DNA of 64,000 bases from Euptelea pleiosperma (GCA_035048495.1 CM068547.1:29395913-29459912); one strand, 5' to 3'. Counted from the first letter of the stretch, positions 50,639 through 62,273 are shown. Numbers and translations are program-made. Notes: a model not told the origin generated them from the sequence alone.

Positions 50639-51745
50639 ATGGCTGATTGGTCTTCACTTCCAGGATCCATTCTAGGGTTGATCACAGAGAAGTTGGTGAC
50701 AGTAACTGACTATGGCAGCTTCAGCGCCGTATGTGTATCATGGCTATCCTTTGCAGTGGAGGAACGTCCGTTCCGCCATCTACCCCGTCAACTTCCACTG
50801 CTTATGATCCCAAGTTTTATGGAGAAAAACGAAGAAACACGCAGTCTCTACAACCCTTTTGAGAGCAAGGTTTATGAGTTCCAGGTACCTGTGCCACATA
50901 AAATGACGTGTCGTGGATCATCTGAGGGATGGTTACTAATCCAAGAACCTTGCTTAAGGTTATACTTATTGAATCCGTTCGCTAGACCGGATAACAACAA
51001 GATCCACCTCCCTCCGGTTACAACCATGGAACACGGTCATTTTCAACGTTATCAGGATACTTACATACACAAGCTTGTTTTGTCCAGCAGCCCCGCTTCA
51101 ACTCATCACAGGTATGCAGCGATGATCATATATGGTTCTCATCAACTAGCCTTTTATAAACCGGGAGATGCAGCATGGATTTCCCTTACATATGGATGCT
51201 ACATTCACGATGTCATATACTATAAAGGCAAATTTTTCGCTGTCGACTGCAAAGGACATGTTGCAGCGGTTGATGTTACTACTCCACGTCCAGAACTGGA
51301 AGAAGTTGCAGTACCAGAAATGTATGATACTTTTTCTTGTCAAAACTATCTTGTGGAAGCATCAGGAGATCTGTTGCTAGTTAAAAAGATATTGGAACGG
51401 AGCCGTGGGAAACTCGTAGTTACTGGATTCCAAGTCTTCAAATTGGATTTGAGCAAGGAGATCAGGGTTAAAGTGAAAAGCCTTGGTAACCATGTGTTGT
51501 TTTTGGGTCACCATTCTTCCATGTCTATCATGGCTTCTGACTTCTTCAGATGCAAGATGAATTCCATTATCTTTATGGATGAACAACATACACCTAATGG
51601 GCAGATGGGGATGGGTGTATTCAACTTGGAGGATGAAAGCTTTGAACCAGATTACTCAACTCATTTCAAGACTATCTTACCACGCCCCATTTGGGTTTTG
51701 CCCACGCTACAAGATTGTTGGAAGACGGTGCAGCTATGCGGATAA
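50639..51745 (+). CDS. F-box / DUF295 protein
   Basis: The single-exon gene encodes 368 residues. ATG 50639 is chosen; the longer frame from 50600 would start at GTG. The N-terminus (about 4-45) is an F-box: LPGSILGLITEKL then FSAVCVSWLSFA. Most of the rest fits the DUF295 beta-propeller-like domain, with the typical GSSEGWLLI, LYLLNPFA, HDVIYYKGKFFAVD and VFKLDLS blocks and a C-terminal WVLPTLQDCW. F-box proteins are substrate receptors of SCF ubiquitin ligases; no target can be inferred. The sequence is intact and stands alone between transposon-rich spacers. Confidence 0.9.
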   Translation: MADWSSLPGSILGLITEKLVTVTDYGSFSAVCVSWLSFAVEERPFRHLPRQLPLLMIPSFMEKNEETRSLYNPFESKVYEFQVPVPHKMTCRGSSEGWLLIQEPCLRLYLLNPFARPDNNKIHLPPVTTMEHGHFQRYQDTYIHKLVLSSSPASTHHRYAAMIIYGSHQLAFYKPGDAAWISLTYGCYIHDVIYYKGKFFAVDCKGHVAAVDVTTPRPELEEVAVPEMYDTFSCQNYLVEASGDLLLVKKILERSRGKLVVTGFQVFKLDLSKEIRVKVKSLGNHVLFLGHHSSMSIMASDFFRCKMNSIIFMDEQHTPNGQMGMGVFNLEDESFEPDYSTHFKTILPRPIWVLPTLQDCWKTVQLCG

Positions 51746-52330
51746 TGAATGGAAGTCGACCCGGAATCAGAAGCGTCACGATTTCGATAGCCGGCATACC
51801 AGGGTGACTCAAGTTGTTTGATGTTCGGGCTTAAGGGGTTGTGGGGGTCCTTTTTTTTGTTGTATTTTGATTTTCTTGTTCCTTGCCGTCTTGCACAGTA
51901 GGAGTGTTTCATTTTTAATTTTTCAAACTCGGATCATAAGGTGTAAAAACATACTATAAGCCATTTGAATAAGATCCCAAGCTATATTTGAATTAATAGC
52001 CTTTGATATTCTTTCATATACGGACATCTCTATTGTTGGATAGATTTGAAATAGCAGCTTGTTATCTATTTTACGATCCATCTAAAACTCCTTTTATCCT
52101 TGATTTATATCTTCTTCATCCTCGGGTTCAACATAACGAGAGGACATGTTCAATGTAGCAGCGCGGCCCATGATAGGGTAGGACGGACCTACCAAGGTTT
52201 AAAAGGGACTGTTACAACGGTATCAAGGACTGGGTTTTTTTTTTTGGGAAAAATTGGTCGCACCCCAGGAAACGTGAGGGCACCCGACCTATTTAGTGCA
52301 CCCCACATTTTGTTTCAAATTTGTGAGGGC
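51746..52330. other. Spacer downstream of the F-box gene
   Basis: This is probably the 3' UTR followed by AT-rich DNA. A GACATGTTCAATGTAGCAG tract at about 52142 recurs at 43778. No gene is seen. Confidence 0.5.
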
Positions 52331-52490
52331 ACCCGACTAACCTGATCTGGTTGGGCTCGGGCTGAAAATTCTAGGCCCGACCTCGGGTTGGGTTGGACTT
52401 GGGCTTATAACCTTGAAGATCAGGTTGGGCTCGAGTTGACCCCAAATCCGAGCCAACCCACCCGAGTTGCAGCCCTAATATTAAGTTCTT
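52330..52490. repeat. GGGTTGGGC-rich dispersed repeat
   Basis: Alternating GGGTTGGGCTCGGGC and GCCCGACC motifs end in GAGTTGCAGCCCTAATATTA. Related sequence is found at 43560-43660 and 63330-63545, where it starts GGGCTGCAACTTGGG. It is probably a MITE family; ends were not proved. Confidence 0.5.
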
Positions 52491-52769
52491 GCTTTACGAT
52501 TCTCATATTCATGCCCAAGTTGTAGATTGTAGAGAGTACTACAAGTTCGTCGGGTTGGTTTCCGTTAGACTTGGGTTTAAAAACACAGATTCGGGTTCGA
52601 GGGTTGGAGAGTTGTGGGTTGTTGGGTGTGGTTTCAGATTCGGGTTTAGGCTTGTTGTTAAAAAGTAACCCAGGTTGTTTCCCCATTGAAACGAGGGACT
52701 GAAGTGCCTCTAAGCAGGACGGTCTACCTTAAGGCCGTGGCCTAAGGCCCCTTGGTGATAGAAGGCCCA

Positions 52770-53430
52770 CAGCCCAGGTCCCACTACTGGGCCTACTAAC
52801 CACATTGGTGTTTGGCCCACCCCTTGTTAGATATACAAACCAAAAATCAACCCGATTGGTTATCTCTAGCCATAGATTTAAGTACTTTTTAGCAAGGTTT
52901 ATAGGAGGCCGTTTTAATGGTATAACAGACTGGAGGCGTTACCGTTAAAATGGATTGTAACTGACATGGGGCATTACTGTTAAAACAGATTGTAACGGAT
53001 TGGGGCAAAAAATGAAAAAAAAAACCAGAAAAAAATTGGAATTTAACAGATCTTAATGGGGGAAAATGGTGCTGAAATTCAAATTTTTAAAATTTGAAAT
53101 TTGAATAAAACGAAAAAAAAAAAAAAAAAACAGAATTTTATGGAAAAATAACGGATTTTAACAGAAATATAGGCTATTTTTTTTTCACAAAATTTTTCAG
53201 ATTTTAACAGCCGTTTTTCTAAACGTCAAAGCGGTTTTTAATGTAACGGGCTTGGGGCATTATCGTATAAATGGCGTTAATTTAAACCATGCTTTTTAGG
53301 ATTGATTCTAACTGTTGGATTCGATCAAGCATGTTTTTAGGGTAGTAAATCCAATGGCTAGAAATCATCAATCAAACTGACTTTTAGTGTATTTATTCAT
53401 TGGGCCCAAAAAATGATCTATGTAGGGCCA
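52770..53430. mobile_element. Foldback element split by a hAT-like MITE
   Basis: The left arm has GGGCCTACTAACCACATTGG and CAAACCAAAAATCAACCCGA. The right arm has the inverse CAATCAAACTGACTTTTAGT and CATTGGGCCC. The MITE at 52893-53291 sits exactly between, in a CTTTTTAG target. Confidence 0.7.
52893..53291 (+). mobile_element. hAT-like MITE rich in TAACGG, perfect 8-bp target duplication
   Basis: The 399-bp element runs from CAAGGTTT to AAACCATG and is flanked by CTTTTTAG at 52885-52892 and 53292-53299. The interior has many TAACGG/TAACAG hexamers in both orientations, an A18 run, and no ORF. Confidence 0.88.
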
Positions 53431-54036
53431 CAAGAGTCCTCAACAGTTTTCGCCTTATGCCTTAACTTGTATCGAGACAGCCTTGCTTCTAGGAAAAGGT
53501 TGAGTGACATTTATTGACACTGTATCTTGGACGTCGGTGAGTACCCATGACTTGGATAGGGGATGTGTGGGTCCAATCTAAACTCTAATAACTCATCCAA
53601 ACTTGGGTTACAGTTACCTTGGTAGTTTTGCTTTTTCGCTGATGTGGTGAACACTGAGCAGGCCGTTTTGTTTGGTCTATACGGCCCTGCCATGGAAGCC
53701 TCTCCCTCCCTCTTCAAGCTTAAAAAAATGGGATATTTATTCCCCAACCTTGGTGCGGTCCCCTTGATTCTTCGAGTCCACTTTTGCTCGAGAGAACAAC
53801 TCATTGGTATAATATATTTCATTAATAATATGTAAAATAATATTGTACAACAATATTATATATATATATATTATTAATAATATAAGATCGGGTCATTATC
53901 GGATTAGGTCAAGATTGGTCCAGAACTAATCGATTGTTTGTCGAATCATGATTTCTAGGTCTAGACACGATGGCATTGATCCGATCAGGTCGGATAACCG
54001 ACAGCTCTACTAAGGACCATGCTAACACAGTAACAA
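53431..54036. other. Spacer, no gene recognised
   Basis: It contains an AT-rich hairpin at about 53835-53885 and GATC-rich DNA after it. Open frames here have no recognisable similarity. Confidence 0.5.
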
Positions 54037-54331
54037 TATGAACCACGTGGCACACTCTCAGATACCACCGACCATATGGATATTTGGCCTATCCCTAGGT
54101 GGATTAGGTAGCAAAAATCAGCCCGATTAGTGATTTCAAACCTTTAAATCTTTGTACCCGAAATAATGCTCAAAATTCCATGGTTAAATATTAACTTATG
54201 AAAACAACTCCAATCAAACACTTAGAAATCACTAATCATGTTGATTTTTGGTATGTTGGTCCACCTAGGGATAGGCCAAACATACAGACGGTAAGTGGTC
54301 TCTAAGAGTGTGCTATGTGGGTCATACTATG
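54037..54331. mobile_element. Foldback element with G-box end
   Basis: The left arm is ATATGAACCACGTGGCACAC, then CCGACCATATGGATATTTGG. The right arm is the inverse and ends GTGTGCTATGTGGGTCATAC, where the G-box is mutated. The arms pair closely with the element at 38670. Confidence 0.7.
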
Positions 54332-54648
54332 GTTTGTCATCAACGTTGATAATGGACATCTATGGTACTCCCGGTAGTTATACCATCCCTATTGTGTGTC
54401 AACGCTTCCATCTCCTTTCAATATCTATTTCGGATTTTGTCTCCATCATCTTTAATATAGTGAAAGGTAGCATAGATTGTCAATATGGACATCATACTCA
54501 CCACTTTTGGTCATGAACACATCATTAAGCTTGCGCTCTCCTAGAGGCCGGAACATGATGGAACGGAACGTATAAAGTCAAACACCCCCGGGCCTGAAGT
54601 TTCCTGGCTCGTGTCCATATCAGCCGGGGGCTGTTTTTTGATGCAGCC

Positions 54649-55023
54649 TTCTGTATCAAAATTTTGATGTAGAAGTCCCTCAAACTGCAACGTAATAGAC
54701 TCGTACAGACCTACTTGCTACTTGAATGTCTGGTCCACACTATGATAGACCTACACACCAAAAAGCAGCGTGATTGGTGATTTCTAGCCGTATGATTTGA
54801 GCCTTTTTTTTCATAATGGACTTTATGAACAGATCCCTGTGAGTTGGTTCCAAGCCCATTATGAAAAGTGCTCAAATGCAATGGCTAGGAATCACTAATC
54901 ACACTGATTTTTGGTGTGTGGGTCCACCAAGATGTGGGCCAAACATTCATGGAGTCACTGGGCCCGAAAGAGTCTACTACGTGGCAAACTGAGAGACTTC
55001 TCCATCAAAATTTTGATACAGAA
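54649..55023. mobile_element. Foldback element with TTCTGTATCAAAATTTTGAT ends
   Basis: The 375-bp element starts TTCTGTATCAAAATTTTGAT and ends in the near-exact inverse. Inner arms share the CACCAAAAA-CAG and TGGTGATTTCTAGCC tracts with the rest of the family. No target duplication is clear. Confidence 0.75.
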
Positions 55024-55095
55024 GTAGGTATCATAGATTTTTCCATATCAGCCACGTGGTATACTTAGAGAACTGACTAGCTCCACAGTTTCGAT

Positions 55096-55454
55096 CAAGG
55101 TTTTAATGGGATCGTTATAACGGTATAACAGAGTGGCCGGGGGCATTAATTACCAATTTTTCAAGGGCAAAAAATGGAATATAACGGAAAAATAACGGAA
55201 ATAAAGGAAAATATGGGAACAGAAAATAATGGGCCAAAATTCAAAATTGAACTTGAATTTCAAGTTTTAAAAAACTTTATAATGAAAATAACGAACATTT
55301 TTTAACAATTTTTTCAAAAAAATAATGGTCGTTATTTTTGTTATAACAGAAAAGAACAGCTGTTATAACAGAACGGTACATAACGTAACGGGGGAGGTCC
55401 AAATCTGTTATAACGGCCGTTATTTTTGTTATAATGGCTGTTTTTTAAACTAGG
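55096..55454 (+). mobile_element. hAT-like MITE rich in TAACGG
   Basis: The 359-bp element runs from CAAGGTTT to AAACTAGG. The flanks GTTTCGAT and GTTTGGAT match 7 of 8. The interior carries many TAACGG and CCGTTA hexamers. It matches 49227-49536 in reverse. Confidence 0.82.
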
Positions 55455-56299
55455 GTTTGGATGAGATCTTTATCAAGGATATTTGTATTTTGATGGGTTA
55501 ATTTTCAACCGACAGGTATTTTGAGTACTCAGATCAAACAGTTACAATGGTAGTCCAAACATCCGACAGTGAACGGGCTCCAAGAGTGTGGCATAAACGT
55601 CAGTGATGTGTTCGTGATCAAAACTGGACTCACATAATGGAGAACTGATTGGAAATCACCATTCAACAAATAAGCATCCGAAAACAAGATCTCGATTAAT
55701 TGGAAAGATTGGATTGTTCAATCAATATGATTAGCAGCAAATTATTCAATTTACAAGAGATGGCCAACCAACTGAACGGTGTGGATGAATGAGACTGTGC
55801 AGCATTCCTACACCCTAGATACAGGGAATCTAGAATGATCCAGTAGAAAGCACACGTAGTAAAAGAAATGATCCACGTCACGACAAAGATAAGAATCAGT
55901 TCCTCTTTTAATGGTTAAATAGAACCGATCTTTATTCTTTCCAAAAGTTATGTTTGGAAGAAATTCCCTTCTTATAGTTTATACAATTATACAGCGTCCC
56001 AAGGCTTACAAAGCCCCGTGCACCCAAGGAATCGGCTCCGTTCTTACCTTTTTATTACAAACAAGCACCATACAATGGGTCCCACAAAGTATATCTTCTG
56101 GTCAAGAGTCACTCTTATCTGATAATTACAACTACACGATCATCAGATTGCATGCAAAGGCACACCGTTGGTTTTGTAGATTGTGCTTGACCCATCATCA
56201 TCGGGCAGGTACAGAATTGTATTGTTGGTGCTGAAACACTGAATAACATTGTCTCATAAGGGTAATCTCGTAATTATATAACAAAAGATTCGGCGGGAA
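55455..56299. other. Spacer upstream of the pyrophosphorylase leader
   Basis: At 55540-55900 there is a half foldback-like repeat (GACAGTGAACGGGCTCCAAG, AACTGATTGGAAATCACC). No gene is recognised. The promoter of the pyrophosphorylase gene should lie in the right-hand part; no TATA box was assigned. Confidence 0.45.
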
Positions 56300-56368
56300 A
56301 TCTGCTCCCATTTTTTCTCTACTTCTCTCTACTAAACCCTTACTAAATGCTGCCTTTTTTATTCCAAC

Positions 56369-56403
<35 letters not shown>

Positions 56404-56476
56404 CGTTTCATGGTTTTTCGCTATTGTGCGCCGCTCTGAAGGGATCGGAAACAGAACGAGATTATCCATGATCAAG
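56300..56476 (+). other. Probable 5' leader exon of the GDP-mannose pyrophosphorylase gene
   Basis: The segment has a (TC)n tract at 56371-56400 and ends CATGATCAAG followed by donor GTATGG at 56477. Joined to the acceptor at about 59661 (TTAACAG then GAACAGCAGG), the ATG at 56468 is in frame with the main ATG 59679 and would add MIKEQQDLT. A separate 9-codon upstream ORF lies at 56410-56439. The transcription start is not defined. Confidence 0.5.
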
Positions 56477-57605
56477 GTATGGCATTCTCTGTACACTGTT
56501 TTAGGGATTAAGGTTTTCATTGTTCTTTCGTTTTAACGAAATCATGGAATCAGATATGCTCTGAATAAAGAAACAGAGGGAACGCAAGAGTAGACCCTCT
56601 ATTTGAAGAACTCTTCTAAATACAACTAGAGCTTTGAGATTTTGATGGGTTTTGGTTAAACGAGCAAACCCATCAAAAAATTTTACACTTAGACTCTGTA
56701 TTGTGATCAAGAAAAAAGTTTTACAGAAAAACGATTTGTATTTTAAAAAAGAGTTGAAACATAAAAAGTTTTATGATTATTGGTGTATCTCATCGCATTC
56801 TACTGGTTGTCAAGATTAGGATACGATTTATCAATCAATTAGGATATTAGATTTGATTTGATTAGGATTAGTTTCTATCTTTAGATGATTTGATTAGAAT
56901 TAGAGTCAATATATTTCACAGAAGTTATCAATTAATCTTAAACTTCTACAAAAGGCAACAACAGTTGGGGAGGAAAGAGCTTTTGGGGAGACCAAGGGGA
57001 GGAGAGAATCGTTTGCCTAATGTTTGCAGTCGTTCGCAGCCACTTTTTGGCTGCAAACATTAAGCAAATTTTTGGCAAAAAATTGATGGGTGGTAAATAT
57101 TTATTGGATGCTGGACCACCAAGCACACAAATGCTGCAATGTTTGCAGCGCTATCAAGCAGGGCCTTAATGGTAAATGCCTCATAAAATGGATTGAGTAC
57201 TCAAAAAAGTCTCAACAAATGAATTACTCAATTTGAATTAACTCAATCAAGGGTCAAGTCAAGCTCTAGTTATAACTCCGTAGTTCTGAAAATCAGGGTT
57301 TGATCCGGGCAAAGGTAAAACTCAACCTAGAACCTGAAGAACATCAGTCCAGTCATATTTACTTGCTTAGTTTTGCTTGATTTGATAAATATTTTACTTT
57401 ATTTCTCTCATGATTTTGTATTTAATTTTGAAAAACTTTAGCCAATTCTGGAATGATTTTTGAATGTTTTGGGTTTGGAATGGGTTGGATTCGGGTCTAT
57501 CACCCACTCCAAGTGCTTCCTCAACCTAGATCTAGTAGTTGGGAGTTGCATTATAATTTCTTTATATGCTTTGCAGATTCTTATTTAAGTATTTCTTCTT
57601 GGTTA

Positions 57606-58003
57606 GGGTCAGGATCGGGGGACAACATTTTCATACAACATTTTTGACAACAAAAACTTGCTGCGGCCCAATATATAAATTAGAAGTTTTGGACTGAGAT
57701 GATTTTTGGTGAGGATGGTCTCTATGGTGAGGAGATCATCCTCACAAAAATTCAAATCATTCTGATATTCCTAAACCGGTTTACAAGTCGAAGAATTATG
57801 GACCGTCTATTTTTATCGTTAACTTGAAAACCACATTTGATAGGGTTAGAAATTTCAGAATTGGCTGATTTTTTTATAGGGGTGATCTATATATTGAGGA
57901 GATCATCCTCACCAAAAATCAGCTATTGATTCATCTCCATGTGGGTACGCCAAAATTGTTGTCAAAAATGTTGTATGAAAATGTTGTCCCCCGATCCTGA
58001 CCC
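57606..58003. mobile_element. MULE-type MITE with perfect 46-bp TIRs and 9-bp target duplication
   Basis: The 398-bp element starts GGGTCAGGATCGGGGGACAA and ends in the exact inverse; all 46 bp of both arms agree. TCTTGGTTA flanks it at 57597-57605 and 58004-58012. The interior also contains an inverted pair around GAGGAGATCATCCTCAC. The perfect ends suggest a young insertion in the leader intron of the pyrophosphorylase gene. Relatives are at 1246 and 16850. Confidence 0.93.
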
Positions 58004-58012
58004 TCTTGGTTA

Positions 58013-59660
58013 TTGTCCTTGCGCTTGACAAATTTCTGCATTACGGATAGTGCTGATGACTTATAACTCTAGGAGGCCTTGTGAATTTTCATCTGTTGAG
58101 ATTATGGTTCTTTTAGTTTCTTAGTTGTAAATCTTCTAATTAATGACACACGTCTGCACATTGAGTCATCTTTTTTCGTTTCCATTCTGTTCTTACCAAG
58201 GATTTAAACTTCTATTACGACTAGGTTTTGGCCCAGGTGAAAACCAAAATTTCGATAAAATCCTGGGAAAAAAATAACGTAAGTTAATGTTAAGATTATA
58301 TAAAATATCTTATTTATAGGAATAAAATCTAATCTCTTTATTTCTCTACAATCCCAAGATATGAAAATCTTAATTTGTGCCTTATAATTGGAAAAAAAAA
58401 ATGTATTAATTATCTCCTTTGTACTTATTTGGAATACTTACCAGAAATTTTGGCTGTTTCGGCAAAATTTAAAACCCTGGTTCTTGCTATATCGTGGACA
58501 GTTGGATCAGAATCCATGTGATGGTTCAAGAGTGGTTTCAAATAGTCTTTATGTTCCTTCAAGGGCTATTTTGTCCCCTGGTAATGAGTTAGTGGTCAAG
58601 CCATTTTTGGTAATTATCACCTGTTGCTGTAGCTTCAATGCTTATCTTACCATTCATAGTGAAGTAGCCCTTTTTTATGCATAAATGTGAATGCTAATCA
58701 AAACTATTATGTGAGCACTTAGATCTCGAAATTCATACTGTTTTGCATTCAACTGTTATTGTGCATATTTCGGTTAACCCAAACAGGCATATAAAGTTTT
58801 GCTTTTCACTGTAACGGTTTTGTACCAACTTTTATGGGCGCTGTACCATTCATTGTTTTATATCTTTTGCACCCTATCAGATCTCAATTGACTTCCCAGC
58901 TGATCCTCATCCAATCAAAAACAGGGTTGATTATTTGAGCTTGCTCTACAGTTCACAGTGTCAGGGAGAAAACTTCATAACCTCTTAAAACTTGAAGAAG
59001 TGAGGAAGTACTATAAATGATAGAACCTGGGGGTGTGGTATTGGAATGATTCACTCTAGCAAACTATATCACAGAGAAAGAGAAGATATGACTGAAACTG
59101 AGTGATGGCACCACAAACTGTGGTGGAACTTCATAACTTGTTGGAACTTGATTGTGGAAATATGAATTAGATGATAGGACCTAGGAGGTGTTATTTGAAT
59201 TTGGGTAGATCTTGTGTTTACATAATCTTTCATATTTCTTACTGTATCATTTCTTGAAAAGAAACGAAAATTCTTGAGATTCATAATAAATCCAATCATA
59301 AAACTGTAGTCACTATTATTTTGAAAAGGACTTTAACTGTTAGGAAACCAAAAATTGACTGATTCTACTTTTTCCATTTACAGAGAACGGCTCAAAAGGA
59401 TATTCATATGAACTAGTTGCGCTGCATGGAATCACACTCGAGATTTCTAGCCAAGTCAACTAGTCGATCTATCTTTTTATCTTCATTGATTTTACCGTTA
59501 AGGACTTTTTAGCAGGCAAGTTCAGGTGTGTGTGGGTGGGTGGAGGGTGTTGTGAGGTGGATGTTGAACTCACTTCCTCATGGTTGCAATGCAGAGCCCA
59601 AATAGTTTTTGGAGGGTTCTCACTATGACGTTGTTTTAATATTGTCTTAAACATTAACAG
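58013..59660. other. Rest of the leader intron
   Basis: No exon or defined repeat is recognised. A TGGGTGGGTGGAGGG tract lies near 59535. Confidence 0.5.
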
Positions 59661-59678
59661 GAACAGCAGGATCTCACC

Positions 59679-61139
59679 ATGAAGGCAATCATCCTTGTAG
59701 GTGGATACGGAACCCACATGAGGCCCTTGACACTCAGTAAGCCAAAGCCACTCGTTGAATTTGGCAATAAGCTGATGGTTTTACATCAGGTGAGCCTCAA
59801 AACCAAATCATGAACTACGAATATGAGAACCTGAAACTCTAATTGTAGCTATTTAACCACATGAATATAATACCATTATCAAACTGGTACCCGCTGTCTG
59901 CTCTATTAGATTGAAGCCCTTAAAGCCATTGGAGTTACTGAAGTGATCTTGGCCATCAATTACCAACCACAGGTTAGAAAGTTGTACGTATATATGTATG
60001 TCGAAATCTACAAGATCATTTTCATCCATAAACATAATGTGGCTGGCTTATTTTTAGGTCATGCGAAGCTTCGTGGAAGAATTTGAGATGAAGGTTGGGA
60101 TCAAGATCACGTGCTCACTGGAGACAGAGCCATTGGGTACAGCAGGCCCATTGGCCCTTGCAAGAGAAAAACTGCTTGAATCAAATGAGCCATTCTTTGT
60201 CCTAAACAGCGACATTACCTGCAACTATCCATTAAATGAGATGATTGAATTCCACAGAGCTCATGGAGGAGAAGCATCAATTATGGTAACCAAGGTGACT
60301 TTCAGAGCTCTCTGCTTGTTTCCTTGTCTTCTCCTACATTTACTTCTCAAGATATTATTAAGACCACTTTATGAGAACAGGAGCTGAGAAGTTTGACAAA
60401 AAATATAATCTAAAAAGTTCACTTCTGATCTAAATAAACATGAAGCAAATTAATAACTTGTGTGTAGGTGGATGAGCCTTCGAAATATGGCGTGGTGGTT
60501 CTGGATGAGGAGACAGGAAGGGTGAAGAACTTTGTCGAAAAACCAGCGACATATGTGGGTAACAAGATCAACACCGGAATCTACCTCATGAACACCTCTG
60601 TTCTCAATAGGATTCAGCCAAGGCCAACATCAATGGAGCGAGAAGTCTTCCCCTCCATTGCCAATGAAGGGAGTCTCTTTGCTATGATCTCAACAGGATT
60701 CTGGATGGATATTGGACAGCCCAAGGATTATCTAAAGGGCTTGAGATTATACTTGGATCATCTTAGAAGGGAATCATCTCTTGAACTTTCAGTGGGACCC
60801 AACATCATAGGAAATGTTTTGATAGACAACAGCGCAAAGATTGGTGAAGGTTGCCTGATCGGACCTGATGTAACCATTGGTCCCAATTGTGTGATAGAGT
60901 CTGGGGTAAGGCTTTCATCCTGCGCACTGATGAAGGGAGTCAGAGTGAAGGGTTCTGCTCATGTGTCTGGCAGCATAATAGGATGGCATTCGACCATTGG
61001 AGAGTCAGCCCAAGTCAGTAATATGGCAGTTCTCGGAGAGGATGTCCACGTCAGTGACACCATGTTCCTCAACGGAGTGTTAGTTCTCCCTCACAAGGAG
61101 ATCAGATCACATTTTGTGAAGCCGGAAACCATAATGTAG
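59679..61139 (+). CDS. CYT1: GDP-mannose pyrophosphorylase homologue (mannose-1-phosphate guanylyltransferase)
   Basis: The family makes GDP-mannose from mannose-1-phosphate and GTP for ascorbate, cell walls and glycosylation (Arabidopsis CYT1/VTC1). Exons 59679-59789, 59910-59972, 60058-60294 and 60468-61139 are in phase and give 360 residues, the usual length. Seen: the N-terminal signature as [12 protein letters not shown] (7-18), [62 protein letters not shown], then left-handed beta-helix repeats ([41 protein letters not shown]) and the C-terminal LPHKEI. Odd: the signature Arg (GTRLRP) is His13, a possible CGC to CAC change, so catalysis may be weakened. The rest is intact. A 5' leader exon at 56300-56476 is likely. 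Confidence 0.95.
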
Positions 61140-62190
61140 GTATAATTCACAACCAATATCAACTGATGAGAAGGGTCATTTCTTTATGGTGTGATACATA
61201 TGTTTTCGCTTTTCTATTTCCCTACTTTGGTTGGATGAGGATTACGGAAATCTTCCTTGATATAGAAAATCCTTTTGTAACTACACAGATCTCTTTATAA
61301 AGGGTCCCCTCTTCCCGTATATCATTTATATGTCTACTCTCACGATTCATGATTCCGGTGTGGATTGAATGGTTTTCTTTGCAGCTTTGACCCTATGAGT
61401 GTTTGAACTTGTATGGAGGTTGTGGATTGAATACCAGCTTAGTTACGAAAGAAAAACAGGTCGATTAATGTTTGGTCAGTAGGGTAATACGCCCCATGCA
61501 AATTGTTCAATCCAAAACTTGATGTAAGGGGTGGGGTATAGGTGAAAATATGATTCATAAGAGGTTGTTAATGGAGTTGAAGTCACCAAAGTACTGTATC
61601 ACCAAATTTTGTAAGCATCAAAACGGTTTTTTAACGTAATGGGCTTGGGGCGTTACCGTTGTAACAGCCGTTAAAACCGTTTAAACGGCGTTATTTTAAA
61701 CCATGAACAAAAATTAGCTTAAAATGGCAAAAGGGTTATTCAGTATTCCACAGGTTAAATGTTTTTATTCTTATTTTTTACTCTCCTAATACTTCTCTCC
61801 CTTAACTCCCTTTTCTCTCTTCCATAACTCCATTATCTAACATCAGCCCGATTGGTGATCTCTAGCCATTCGATCTGGGTACCTACCCAAGAACAGAATC
61901 AAATTGACCAGCTGAAAATTACCCCACGAAAAATGCTAGAATCCAAAGGCCAGATATCACCAATCAGGCTGATTGTAGGGGGTATAGATCGATCAAGGGG
62001 TATTGCCAATCATTCATAGGTCAATGGATCCAGAACCGACAGCCCCACCAGAAAATTTCCCATCAGGATAAATTATCTCCATAACAAAAGGACGCATTAC
62101 GAGCATTGTAGTGGAATTCAACGATACGAGATTGCCACACAGGCAACTGATGACTCGGGACTGCAATCTCATGGTATGGACATTCAACGT
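61140..62190. other. Spacer with hAT-like MITE end and foldback relic
   Basis: 61620-61705 is the right end of a TAACGG-rich MITE (ends AAACCATG at 61705). 61835-62030 is a degenerate foldback copy with CAGCCCGATTGGTGATCTCT and its inverse CACCAATCAGGCTGA. No gene is seen. Confidence 0.6.
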
Positions 62191-62191
62191 T

Positions 62192-62273
62192 TGCATGCTT
62201 GACACGTATCAAAATCCTTTTTAGGAGATCGAGAGACCTGTTCCTCTTAACCGAGACTGTGTAGTATATATAT
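62192..62273 (+). promoter_or_regulatory. Core promoter of the LEA gene: RY-like motif, ACGT core, TATA box
   Basis: TGCATG at 62192-62197 is the inverse of CATGCA, the RY seed element. GACACGTATC at 62201-62210 contains an ACGT core. TATATATAT at 62265-62273 lies 107 bp before the ATG. The order fits a seed or ABA-type promoter; the role is inferred. Confidence 0.5.

Noticed and set aside
56938..57126. Short frame and hairpin near TTTGCCTAATGTTTGCAG
   Set aside because: It is an imperfect inverted repeat within the leader intron; no protein similarity was seen and the borders are unclear.
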